A stretch of DNA of 13,079 nt, taken from Chlamydiota bacterium. GTDB lineage: Bacteria > Chlamydiota > Chlamydiia > Chlamydiales > Rhabdochlamydiaceae. Every line of letters begins with the position of its first letter. Within the stretch, counting starts at the first letter, position 1. The notes under the pieces were generated by a model. The model saw nothing but the letters and a program-made list of their open reading frames with translations. It was not told the DNA's origin and ran no database searches. Positions 1-5,668 of the stretch are shown piece after piece. Position numbers and translations under genes: made by a program. Location: positions 1-13,079 of the forward strand of contig JAAKFB010000025.1 in the NCBI GenBank assembly GCA_011065235.1, given 5' to 3'.

Positions 1-171
1 ATTGCCCTCAGAAATGTTGCGGAAGCTCATGGTGGAATTGGAAATTTAGCAAAAAGAACGGGCATGGGTAGAGAAAGCCTTTATAAAACCCTTTCTCAAA
101 AGGGAAACCCAAAATGGCATACTCTTGTATCTTTGGTTATTGCTTTGGGATTGAACTTACGATTATCATAA
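1..171 (+). CDS. HTH antitoxin-like protein, 3' fragment (HigA/addiction-module antidote type)
   Basis: The open frame enters from the left edge with no start codon in the window and runs 56 codons to TAA at 169-171. It contains a compact helix-turn-helix: the recognition region reads NLAKRTGMGRESLYKTLS, followed by GNPKWHTLVSLVIALGL. This order (LA..TG..RESLYK.LS..GNP...TL......LGL) is typical of the 'putative addiction module antidote' family, DNA-binding antitoxins usually encoded just downstream of a RelE/HigB-like toxin. From family knowledge it would bind its own promoter and neutralise the toxin. No toxin is visible here; if present it lies left of base 1. The gene ends 18 bp before the convergent mcsB stop codon, and I see no hairpin terminator in that gap. 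Family assignment is fairly secure; function as an active antitoxin is inference. Confidence 0.8.
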   Translation: MALRNVAEAHGGIGNLAKRTGMGRESLYKTLSQKGNPKWHTLVSLVIALGLNLRLS

Positions 172-189
172 AACACCCTCTAAGATGCT

Positions 190-1239
190 TTACTGTAGTT
201 CGGGGCTCAGTGTGATCCCTTGGACTTCTTGTTGGAGGAAGTCGGCGCGTTGCTTGGCGATTTCTTTGGGCTCTTTGAGCTCGGGAAATAGGCGAGAGAG
301 ATGCCCACGCCTACACTTGAAAAAAAGTTCGTTGAGTTTGGCATCAGACACGCCGCTAATGTAGCCGAGGGCAAGGCCGAGTTTCATTAGACTGAGGAGG
401 TCGAGTGCTTCTTTCGTCTCGAGTTGGAACGAATGGACGATGAGCCCAAATGCTTTGCTGATCAGATCTTTGATCTCGGTATTTTGCTCTTCTTTGAGAT
501 GGGCGCGCATCGTTTTTTCTGCGCCGATGAGCTTTGTGGCGGCGGTTTGGACTGCGTGGAGAATCGCTTCTTCGGAAAGGCCGATGGTGAAATTATTCTG
601 GATGATGATGAAATCTCCCGATAGATCCATGAAAATGAGCTCATCTTGTTGAGAGTTCGCTAGAGCACTCTCGAGCTGGTTGGCGTGGATCAATGCGGGG
701 AGATGGAGATAGGCATTGACGATTAAACCTGTTCCACACTGAGCGGGATCGGCTGTTAGATAGCCAAATTTGGGGGAAAACGCAAATCCGTGAGCTTGTC
801 CAATGGTATTATCGATTTGGGTCAGGGCATTCCAGGTGTTTTCCCAAGGGGTATTGATATTGAGGGCACGCATTTCAAGGTGGTTGCCCGTGTTAATGAG
901 CGCTAGAAATTCTCCTTTTTCATCCATGATGACGCCCGAACCATTGGGAGATTCCTGAAATCCTTTCAGAAAAAGAAAATGTTCAAAAATGAGTTCTTTG
1001 TCAGTGGCAGAGAGCTCTTTGCTTTCTACAAAAGTGGGTTTTTCTAGTCCGGCATTTTCTATGAAGGAACCTTTGAGCGTTTGCATTATCTGGTCTAATT
1101 CAGGTTCTTGGATTTTGCTTGGAAAGTTGTAGCGAGAAAGATTGCGTTTGAGGACAAGAGAGGTGGCGATCCAAATCGCGTGGGGCTCGCTGTTCCAGGG
1201 GAAAGAGGTGTGTAGTGAGGAGGGTAGGGAACTACTCAT
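190..1239 (-). CDS. mcsB: McsB-like protein arginine kinase homologue, probably catalytically degenerate
   Basis: This 349-residue protein has the length and fold landmarks of McsB, the ATP:guanido phosphotransferase-fold kinase that phosphorylates protein arginines. Recognisable blocks are FLKGFQESPNGSGVIMDEKG (about 90-109), an INTGNHLEMRAL segment (about 115-126), and GYLTADPAQCGTGLIVNAYL (159-178), which corresponds to the GYLT-C-PTNVGTG active-site loop of Bacillus McsB. Against the Bacillus protein as I remember it, the active-site cysteine is Asp164 here, with a cysteine four residues later (Cys168). The arginine-rich N-terminal SSRIRLARN is ATSLVLKRN, the RGIYGEG ATP-binding loop is reduced to MDLSGDF, and the C-terminal RDxxRA motif is IAKQRA. 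It is therefore recognisably McsB but may not be an active kinase. The ATG at 1239 lies inside the mcsA stop region, an 8-nt overlap that implies translational coupling. In Chlamydia the homologous pair sits between the secretin gene cdsC and frr; neither neighbour is present here. Confidence 0.88.
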   Translation of the reverse strand: MSSSLPSSLHTSFPWNSEPHAIWIATSLVLKRNLSRYNFPSKIQEPELDQIMQTLKGSFIENAGLEKPTFVESKELSATDKELIFEHFLFLKGFQESPNGSGVIMDEKGEFLALINTGNHLEMRALNINTPWENTWNALTQIDNTIGQAHGFAFSPKFGYLTADPAQCGTGLIVNAYLHLPALIHANQLESALANSQQDELIFMDLSGDFIIIQNNFTIGLSEEAILHAVQTAATKLIGAEKTMRAHLKEEQNTEIKDLISKAFGLIVHSFQLETKEALDLLSLMKLGLALGYISGVSDAKLNELFFKCRRGHLSRLFPELKEPKEIAKQRADFLQQEVQGITLSPELQ

Positions 1240-1741
1240 CTTTTTTCCCCATGAGTTCTTTGATCTGATCGCGCAACCAAGCCGCTTCTTCGTAGTTTTC
1301 TTTTTTCAGAGCGTCGTTGAGTGCTTCGTTTAGAGTGGTGAGGCGGTTTGATGGGGGAATGTTGACCGGTTTATCGGGCGTTTTTCCAATGTGTAGAGGT
1401 TGATTGCGTCTTGCGCTTTCCATCCCTTTGGGGAGTTTATTCTCCGCGATCAACTCCTGAACGAGAAGATCTTCAAAGATGGTGTAACACTGACTGCAGC
1501 CAATTGGATTGCCCATTTTGATCGATTCGAGAGATGTGTGACAATGCCCGCAATAGAGTCCTGCCCCTATTTCTTCTTTTCCTTCGGCTGTTTGTTCAGG
1601 CGAAATGCCGTGGAGTTTTTTGAGAAGAACGGGGCAATCGGCACACATTTCACAAGTAGTAGTGGTTTTGCCGATGATTTCTTTATAAATGACTTTTGCA
1701 GGTTTTTTGCACTGACTGCATTCGACAGGCCTTTCGGGCAT
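1232..1741 (-). CDS. mcsA: McsA-like zinc-finger protein with UVR domain
   Basis: The 169-residue protein carries cysteine pairs in the McsA pattern: C8/C11, C30/C33/C36, C64/C67 and C82/C85, enough for two zinc sites. A C-terminal UVR (UvrB/UvrC-type) helical hairpin follows at about residues 136-164 (LNEALNDALKKENYEEAAWL). In Firmicutes McsA is the adaptor and activator of the arginine kinase McsB, and chlamydiae keep the two genes adjacent. The ATG at 1741 is preceded on the minus strand by AAGGA, 7-8 nt upstream, which supports this start. An ATG 26 nt upstream is in another frame. The gene is first in a two-gene operon with mcsB, separated from the divergent oxidoreductase by the palindrome at 1828-1995. 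Because the McsB partner looks degenerate, McsA may have an independent zinc-binding or chaperone-like role; this is inference. Confidence 0.9.
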   Translation of the reverse strand: MPERPVECSQCKKPAKVIYKEIIGKTTTTCEMCADCPVLLKKLHGISPEQTAEGKEEIGAGLYCGHCHTSLESIKMGNPIGCSQCYTIFEDLLVQELIAENKLPKGMESARRNQPLHIGKTPDKPVNIPPSNRLTTLNEALNDALKKENYEEAAWLRDQIKELMGKKDE

Positions 1742-1765
1742 GGGGAGTTCCTTGCTTTTTTCCGC

Positions 1766-1794
1766 ATAGTAGAAAGGAGGGTTTTAAATGTAAA
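1766..1794 (-). promoter_or_regulatory. Sigma70-type promoter for mcsA-mcsB
   Basis: On the minus strand TTTACA (1789-1794) is followed after exactly 17 nt by TACTAT (1766-1771). Transcription would begin near 1759, giving a leader of about 18 nt that contains the AAGGA ribosome-binding site of mcsA. Two five-of-six hexamers at ideal spacing upstream of a gene start make this a good candidate; no expression data are available. Confidence 0.6.
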
Positions 1795-1827
1795 GTTCGG
1801 GATGAATTGGAAGAATTTCTGCCATAG

Positions 1828-1995
1828 ATATACCAGACTCGGCCATAAACTGTGAATTTTGGCGATAAGATTTTGTGCTCTGGCAGCTTCGCTAGATCGA
1901 AGCTAACTTGAATAAAGTTAGCGAGATACAGCGGGGGTGTCAGGGTGCAAAAGATATCGATGAAAATTCCATGTTTATGGCCGAGTCTGGTATAT
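1828..1995. repeat. 168-bp imperfect palindrome (element 1) between divergent mcsA and oxidoreductase genes
   Basis: The outer arms 1828-1850 and 1973-1995 are perfect reverse complements over 23 bp (core CCAGACTCGGCC). After a 3-nt mismatch the arms pair again over GAATTTT (1854-1860 with 1963-1969), then more loosely. The centre is another perfect hairpin, GCTAACTT (1902-1909) with AAGTTAGC (1915-1922). Outer and inner arms share a centre at about 1912, so the whole stretch is one long palindrome rather than two unrelated hairpins. A local stem AGCTTCG/CGAAGCT also lies in the left arm. The right edge ends 12 bp before the oxidoreductase ATG; the left edge lies 34 bp beyond the mcsA -35 box. 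Its terminal sequence resembles the element at 12958. A miniature mobile element (MITE-like) or a structural or regulatory DNA or RNA hairpin are the main possibilities. Confidence 0.85.
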
Positions 1996-2000
1996 ATACT
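1995..2000 (+). promoter_or_regulatory. Candidate -10 box placed for near-leaderless transcription of the oxidoreductase
   Basis: TATACT at 1995-2000 ends 7 nt before the ATG at 2008, so a transcript starting at the usual distance would have almost no leader. No Shine-Dalgarno sequence is visible. The -35 region (TGTTTA at 1972-1977, 17-nt spacing) matches poorly and lies inside the right arm of the 1828-1995 palindrome. This is a weak candidate, recorded because two other genes in the window show the same geometry. Confidence 0.3.
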
Positions 2001-2007
2001 AAACTTC

Positions 2008-3168
2008 ATGACATATACTTCTGGAATTCTCAGGCCACTGACACTCAAAACTCTTCATCTGCGCAACCGTGCAGTGATGGCTCCGATGACGCGCAATCGA
2101 TCGAAAAATCATATCCCAGGCCCTGACGTAGCACAATACTATCAGAGGCGCGCGGAAGGAGAGATTGGACTCATTATTACGGAAGGGACAACTGTGGGCC
2201 ATCCAGCTAGTAATGGTTATCCGGATGTTCCCGATTTTCATACGCAAGAAGCATTGGAAGGATGGCGACATGTCGTGGAAGAAGTCCACAAATCAGGCGG
2301 GAAGATTTTCCCACAATTATGGCATGTGGGAAGTGTTCGACAAACGCATCTCTGTTACAATGAAGGAGTAGATAATCCAAAAGCAACGTGTTGTAAAGAA
2401 AGCCAGACGCCTGGCTATGCTCCGTCACCTGTACCCCATCCTTATGTGGAAGGTGCGGAAGTGCCCCACGAGATGACTTTTCGTGATATTCAAGAGGTGA
2501 TTCAAGCCTTTGTAAAGGCAGCTCAAGATGCAAAAGCAATGGGGTTCGACGGAGTGGAAATTCATGGAGCACATGGGTATCTGATTGATCAATTTTTTTG
2601 GTCTCGCACAAATCAAAGAGGCGATGAGTATGGAGGGGAGAAATTATCCAAAATGGTCCGTTTTGCGGTGGAGTTGATCGGGGCAGTACGTAACGCAGTT
2701 GGGCCTGACTTTCCCATTGATTTTAGATTTTCTCAGTGGAAACTCGGGGATTATTCGGCAAAGCTTGCTCAGACTCCTCAAGAGCTAGAAGCATTTCTCA
2801 TTCCAATCGTTGAAGCTGGTGTTGATATTTTTCACTGTAGCACCAGACGATTTTGGGACCCAGAATTTCCAAACTCATCATTGAATCTTGCAGGATGGAC
2901 AAAAAAGATCACTGGGAAAACCGTGATCTCTGTTGGATCAGTTGGGCTGGATAATGATTTTATCAATACCCTTAAGATGGGTGCAAAGACACAGGCTTCC
3001 GATAGCAGATTGAAAGCTTTGAATGAGTGTTTAGAAAATAAAGAAATTGATCTGATTGCAATTGGGAGATCTCTTTTAGCAGATCCGTTTTGGTTAAAAA
3101 AGCACATTGAAGACAGGAGCAATGAAGTTAAGCCTTTTTCTAACGAGGCCTTAGACAAATATTATTAA
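2008..3168 (+). CDS. Old Yellow Enzyme-family NADH:flavin oxidoreductase
   Basis: From the ATG at 2008 this gives a 386-residue FMN-dependent TIM-barrel ene-reductase. Visible OYE motifs, in order, are LRNRAVMAPMTRNR (18-31), GLIITEGT (54-61), FPQLWHVG (101-108), the substrate-binding HGAHGYLIDQFF (186-197, His186 and His189), then SRTNQRGDEYGG (199-210), and the phosphate-binding AIGRSLLADP (351-360). The family reduces activated C=C or nitro compounds with NAD(P)H. The HPASNGYPDVPDFH block resembles the subgroup I know as OYE_like_5; no substrate can be read from sequence. The frame is open upstream to a GTG at 1945, but those codons run through the palindrome and have no family-like residues, so ATG 2008 is chosen, although it has no clear Shine-Dalgarno. 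There are many cysteines (116, 128, 129, 277, 341). It appears monocistronic. Confidence 0.93.
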   Translation: MTYTSGILRPLTLKTLHLRNRAVMAPMTRNRSKNHIPGPDVAQYYQRRAEGEIGLIITEGTTVGHPASNGYPDVPDFHTQEALEGWRHVVEEVHKSGGKIFPQLWHVGSVRQTHLCYNEGVDNPKATCCKESQTPGYAPSPVPHPYVEGAEVPHEMTFRDIQEVIQAFVKAAQDAKAMGFDGVEIHGAHGYLIDQFFWSRTNQRGDEYGGEKLSKMVRFAVELIGAVRNAVGPDFPIDFRFSQWKLGDYSAKLAQTPQELEAFLIPIVEAGVDIFHCSTRRFWDPEFPNSSLNLAGWTKKITGKTVISVGSVGLDNDFINTLKMGAKTQASDSRLKALNECLENKEIDLIAIGRSLLADPFWLKKHIEDRSNEVKPFSNEALDKYY

Positions 3169-3172
3169 TCAC

Positions 3173-3202
3173 TTGATATTAAAATAATTTTTAAAATATA
3201 CA
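3173..3202 (+). promoter_or_regulatory. Promoter for the small secreted protein gene
   Basis: TTGATA (3173-3178) and TATACA (3197-3202) are separated by 18 nt in an AT-rich spacer. The predicted start of transcription, near 3209, nearly coincides with the ATG at 3211, so the mRNA may be almost leaderless. The GAAGAG just before the ATG is too close to be an ideal Shine-Dalgarno. Confidence 0.5.
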
Positions 3203-3210
3203 ATGAAGAG

Positions 3211-3516
3211 ATGAACTATTTAAGAATATTTCCTCTTCTTTTTCTATGTGTCGCATCGGTCGGCGAGGCCAGGCACAAGAGAGACGGCACGAACCTTCCC
3301 GAGAGGGAACAAGAGTTCGCGGGTCAGCTTTCTATACGCCAACGCAAGGTTTTTTGTGGGCAGTTCAATCACTCTCAGCGGGAACTTGCGATCAAGTATG
3401 CAAAAGGACGCGGCAAGGATCAGTGCTTTACGCCGAATGATGCAGTTGGAAGGGTGATGGAAGAGACGGGAATGTCTCTTGCTGTAAAAGGGCGCCCTGA
3501 GAGCTCTGATCAGTGA
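3211..3516 (+). CDS. Small exported protein of unknown function
   Basis: I do not recognise this 101-residue protein. It begins with a short signal peptide: one Lys/Arg-type residue, a hydrophobic run LRIFPLLFLCVASV, and a probable signal peptidase cleavage after Gly-Glu-Ala20. Cys13 is not in a good lipobox. The mature part is charged and soluble-looking: FAGQLSIRQRKVFCGQF (36-52) and HSQRELAIKYAKG (54-66) suggest two amphipathic helices, and TPNDAVGRVMEETG (74-87) a third. There are two cysteines in the mature part (49, 72), which could form a disulfide in the periplasm. A periplasmic, outer-membrane-associated or secreted role is inference. It has its own promoter and lies 39 bp before the CNNM-like gene, so partial cotranscription is possible. 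The signal peptide and ordinary codon use argue that it is a real gene. Confidence 0.7.
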   Translation: MNYLRIFPLLFLCVASVGEARHKRDGTNLPEREQEFAGQLSIRQRKVFCGQFNHSQRELAIKYAKGRGKDQCFTPNDAVGRVMEETGMSLAVKGRPESSDQ

Positions 3517-3555
3517 AGCTAACCCATTAGTTTTTAAATGGCGGGATAGACTCAT

Positions 3556-4548
3556 ATGTGGCAAATCATTGTCATTATCATTTGTTTAGGATTTAACGCG
3601 CTATTAGCAGCAACGGAACTCGCGTTTATCGCGATGGGTAAAGCCAGGTTGAAGCACCTTGCTAATCAGGGAAAACCAGCAGCTGTTCGGGTGCTGACTC
3701 TTAGAGAAAACCCTGAAAAGACCCTTTCGATCTTGCAGCTAGGAATCACTTTCATTGGCGTTGTAGCAGCGGCTGTCGGGGGCGTTCTGATGGATCAGGT
3801 TGCCACACCATGGCTGATGGATCAATTTGGTTTGGGCGAGGGATTAAGTGAGGTCCTAGCCATTGCGTTTTTTGTGATTCCCTATACCTATGTCAATATT
3901 GTGCTGAGTGAACTTCTTCCCAAGAGCTTAGCTCTGCGCAATCCCAAATGGGTCATTTTCCATATGGAACGAGGACTAGTTTTTCTGGGAAAGATTTTGG
4001 CGCCCTTTGTCTATGTGGTCGAAAAGTCGACAAAATTTCTGGTGAAGATCTTTTCTTCGCTTGTCAATCACGAAGAGGTGGAAGCAGAAGACATGATTTC
4101 AGTGGGCAAACTCGTCCGTCCCTATATGCTCAAGCTGGCAAAGATTGAGGGAAAATTTGTAAAAGATGTGATGATCCCTTGGAAAGAGGTCGATAAGCTC
4201 AAAATTTCGCTGTCGATTGAAGATGTAAAAAAAGTCATTTTACGCACGGGTCACACCCGCTTACCACTTATGGACAATGGGAATCCCATAGCTCTTCTTC
4301 AGTCCAAAGAATTTATTGCCTTTTTGGAAGAGGGCAATCCCAATTGGCAAACCCTCCAACGTCCTTTGATCAAGCTGGGCGAGCGGGATTCTCTCATTCA
4401 CGCACTCCGCGTGATGCAAGGGGAGCATTCTCACTTGAGTCTTGTCTTGAAAGAAGGGGAGCCGATGGGCATCGTCACCATTGAGGATATCCTGGAAGAG
4501 ATTGTCGGCGAGATCTACGACGAAGATGATATTGGAGACGTTCTCTGA
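3556..4548 (+). CDS. DUF21/CBS-domain membrane protein (CNNM/CorC-like transporter family)
   Basis: The 330-residue protein starts with a DUF21 (CNNM) transmembrane domain. Hydrophobic segments lie at about 2-25, 58-80, 98-121 and 138-160, with the family sequence NALLAATELAFIAM in the first helix and YVNIVLSELLPKSLAL after the third. A cytosolic CBS pair follows (about 200-325), with VKDVMIPW (202-209), GHTRLPLMDNG (232-242) and the C-terminal GIVTIEDILEEIVGEI (305-320). The family is tied to Mg2+/Co2+ efflux or homeostasis; older annotation calls it 'hemolysin-like'. It ends soon after CBS2, so the C-terminal CorC_HlyC domain of longer homologues is absent and the linker before the CBS pair is short. 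Its last codons and TGA lie inside the palindrome at 4535-4696. The ATG at 3556 begins directly with the first membrane helix; the ribosome-binding site is weak. Confidence 0.9.
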   Translation: MWQIIVIIICLGFNALLAATELAFIAMGKARLKHLANQGKPAAVRVLTLRENPEKTLSILQLGITFIGVVAAAVGGVLMDQVATPWLMDQFGLGEGLSEVLAIAFFVIPYTYVNIVLSELLPKSLALRNPKWVIFHMERGLVFLGKILAPFVYVVEKSTKFLVKIFSSLVNHEEVEAEDMISVGKLVRPYMLKLAKIEGKFVKDVMIPWKEVDKLKISLSIEDVKKVILRTGHTRLPLMDNGNPIALLQSKEFIAFLEEGNPNWQTLQRPLIKLGERDSLIHALRVMQGEHSHLSLVLKEGEPMGIVTIEDILEEIVGEIYDEDDIGDVL

Positions 4549-4696
4549 ATTAAATTTCATATCCCTGGGAATTTTCGAGTGCTTTTTATTTTTTTTTGCT
4601 CAGCCATGTCAATTTGACATTGTCTTTGTACAAAAAAATAAAAATCTTCTCAAAACTGCCTACAGGTCTAAAGAAATTTTATTCAGAGAACGTCTC
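4535..4696. terminator. 162-bp imperfect palindrome, probable bidirectional terminator (element 2)
   Basis: The arms 4535-4558 and 4673-4696 are reverse complements at 23 of 24 positions (core GACGTTCTCTGAAT). Further in, the arms stay related: CCTGGGAATTTTCGAG then TTTTTATTTTTTTTT on the left matches the reverse complement of the right side with small gaps. The centre is a perfect hairpin, ATGTCAA/TTGACAT at 4606-4620. Both convergent genes end inside it at exactly symmetric positions (TGA at 4546-4548 and at 4683-4685), so both proteins finish Asp-Val-Leu. T-rich runs inside each arm would serve as bidirectional transcription-termination tracts. It has the size of the palindromes at 1828 and 10911 but a different sequence. 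Termination is inferred from position and structure. Confidence 0.75.
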
Positions 4697-5564
4697 TTAG
4701 CAACGGATAGGTAAAGAGCAGGAAGTGAGTGAGGTTGAAAACCCAATGGGTGAAGATGCTCGCTTCTAGTGCTCTTGTGAATTGATAGATGCTGCCATAG
4801 ATAATCCCCGCGACAAAAACCAGTCCTAGAAAGGGAAGATTGGGGACCCAGAAATAGTGCAAGGCTGCAAAGGGCAGTGCGGTGATGAAAACGGATGAGA
4901 TGCTGGCAACAAAGCCTTTCCCACCAAACCAGCGGAAGAATTCATTCTGAATGAAACCGCGCCAAAATGCCTCTTCGACGATGCAGACAAATAGATTAAT
5001 AAGGGCAAAGGCCCAAAAAATCTGAGGGAATTTTGGATCCCACGCAATCAACCCAGAAAAAAGACCGAGAAGCGCGAGAAGCACCACTCCCCCGATCATG
5101 AGAGGAAGCGTTACCTTCAGCACATTGCCAAACTCCCGCAAATTCGCAACTAGAGGAAAGCCGAGTGCTAGGATGAAAAGTGCGATGAAGGGCTTATCGA
5201 AACTGAGCCAAAGGGTCACCGGATAGGAGTGGGGGCTGATGGGGACTTTATCAAAGAGGCGGATGTTGTGAAAGCCGGGAAAATAGTGGGTAAGAAGCCC
5301 AACCGAAACAACGGTTGTCACAGCAACGAGGACAAAACGGGCGAGGCCGCGGATGTCTCCCTTCAAAAGAGTGTGCAAAATCAAAAGAGCGCCTATGGGG
5401 GCAAAAGCAATTGGTGTGAGGATTTTAGCGAAGTAGCCCAGGATGAGGGCAAAGAGCAAAAACGGTCCCCAAATCCAAGGGGAGCGTTTGACCCAGACAC
5501 TGATGAAAGTCATTGCGAGGGCAAAATAGGCGAGAGACGCATGTATGGTTATCCACTGATCCAT
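4683..5564 (-). CDS. CPBP-family intramembrane glutamic endopeptidase
   Basis: This is a 293-residue, very hydrophobic protein with about eight predicted membrane segments. The CPBP (Abi/CAAX-protease-like, Rce1-related) catalytic motifs are all present: EEAFWR (Glu197, Glu198, Arg202), FAALHYF (His236) and HWVFN (His273, Asn277). The family cleaves within or near membranes. Bacterial members process prenylated-type substrates, help in bacteriocin immunity or have unknown targets, so the substrate here is unknown. ATG 5564 starts directly before the first hydrophobic helix; no Shine-Dalgarno is visible, and a -10-like TATACT lies only 7 nt upstream. The gene converges on the CNNM-like gene through the shared 162-bp palindrome, which encodes its last residues, and diverges from the abiE operon. 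The N-terminal half (about 1-180) has extra helices beyond the core domain. Confidence 0.9.
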   Translation of the reverse strand: MDQWITIHASLAYFALAMTFISVWVKRSPWIWGPFLLFALILGYFAKILTPIAFAPIGALLILHTLLKGDIRGLARFVLVAVTTVVSVGLLTHYFPGFHNIRLFDKVPISPHSYPVTLWLSFDKPFIALFILALGFPLVANLREFGNVLKVTLPLMIGGVVLLALLGLFSGLIAWDPKFPQIFWAFALINLFVCIVEEAFWRGFIQNEFFRWFGGKGFVASISSVFITALPFAALHYFWVPNLPFLGLVFVAGIIYGSIYQFTRALEASIFTHWVFNLTHFLLFTYPLLRDVL

Positions 5565-5571
5565 AGGACAG

Positions 5572-5599
5572 AGTATATACGAATTTTTTTTGTTTTAAA
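5572..5599 (-). promoter_or_regulatory. Candidate promoter for the CPBP protease gene, near-leaderless
   Basis: On the minus strand TTTAAA (5594-5599) is followed after 16 nt by TATACT (5572-5577), which ends 7 nt before the ATG at 5564. The -35 match is weak, the -10 good. Its spacing predicts a transcript starting at or next to the ATG. Confidence 0.4.
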
Positions 5600-5614
5600 C
5601 CCTTGACTCATATA

Positions 5615-5652
5615 TTGGATAGGATTTACTGTAAATGTATAAAACTTACAGT
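5615..5652 (+). promoter_or_regulatory. abiE promoter with inverted-repeat operator
   Basis: TTGGAT (5615-5620) and TATAAA (5638-5643) at 17-nt spacing form a promoter 25 nt ahead of the abiEi ATG. The inverted repeat ACTGTAA (5628-5634) and TTACAGT (5646-5652) flanks the -10 box exactly, with an 11-nt spacer that holds it. In characterised AbiE systems AbiEi represses its own operon by binding inverted repeats in the promoter, so this is the likely operator. The hexamers and repeat are seen; the binding is inference. Confidence 0.6.
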
Positions 5653-5668
5653 GAATGCTATCCATTAT

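Noticed and set aside
172..189. Terminator between the antitoxin fragment and mcsB
   Set aside because: The 18-bp gap contains no inverted repeat and no T-run.
1945..2007. In-frame 21-codon extension of the oxidoreductase starting at GTG 1945
   Set aside because: It runs through the right arm of the palindrome, has no ribosome-binding site, and homologous OYE proteins begin near the residues encoded from 2008.
1400..2126. Open frames on both strands across mcsA and the palindrome (for example 1400-1855, 1683-2048 and 1908-2126)
   Set aside because: They are antisense or out of frame to mcsA or cross the palindrome, and show no family-like residues.
5603..5668. 22-codon upstream extension of AbiEi from TTG 5603
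   Set aside because: It lies upstream of the likely promoter -10 box and operator, and the preferred ATG directly precedes the normal basic N-terminus.
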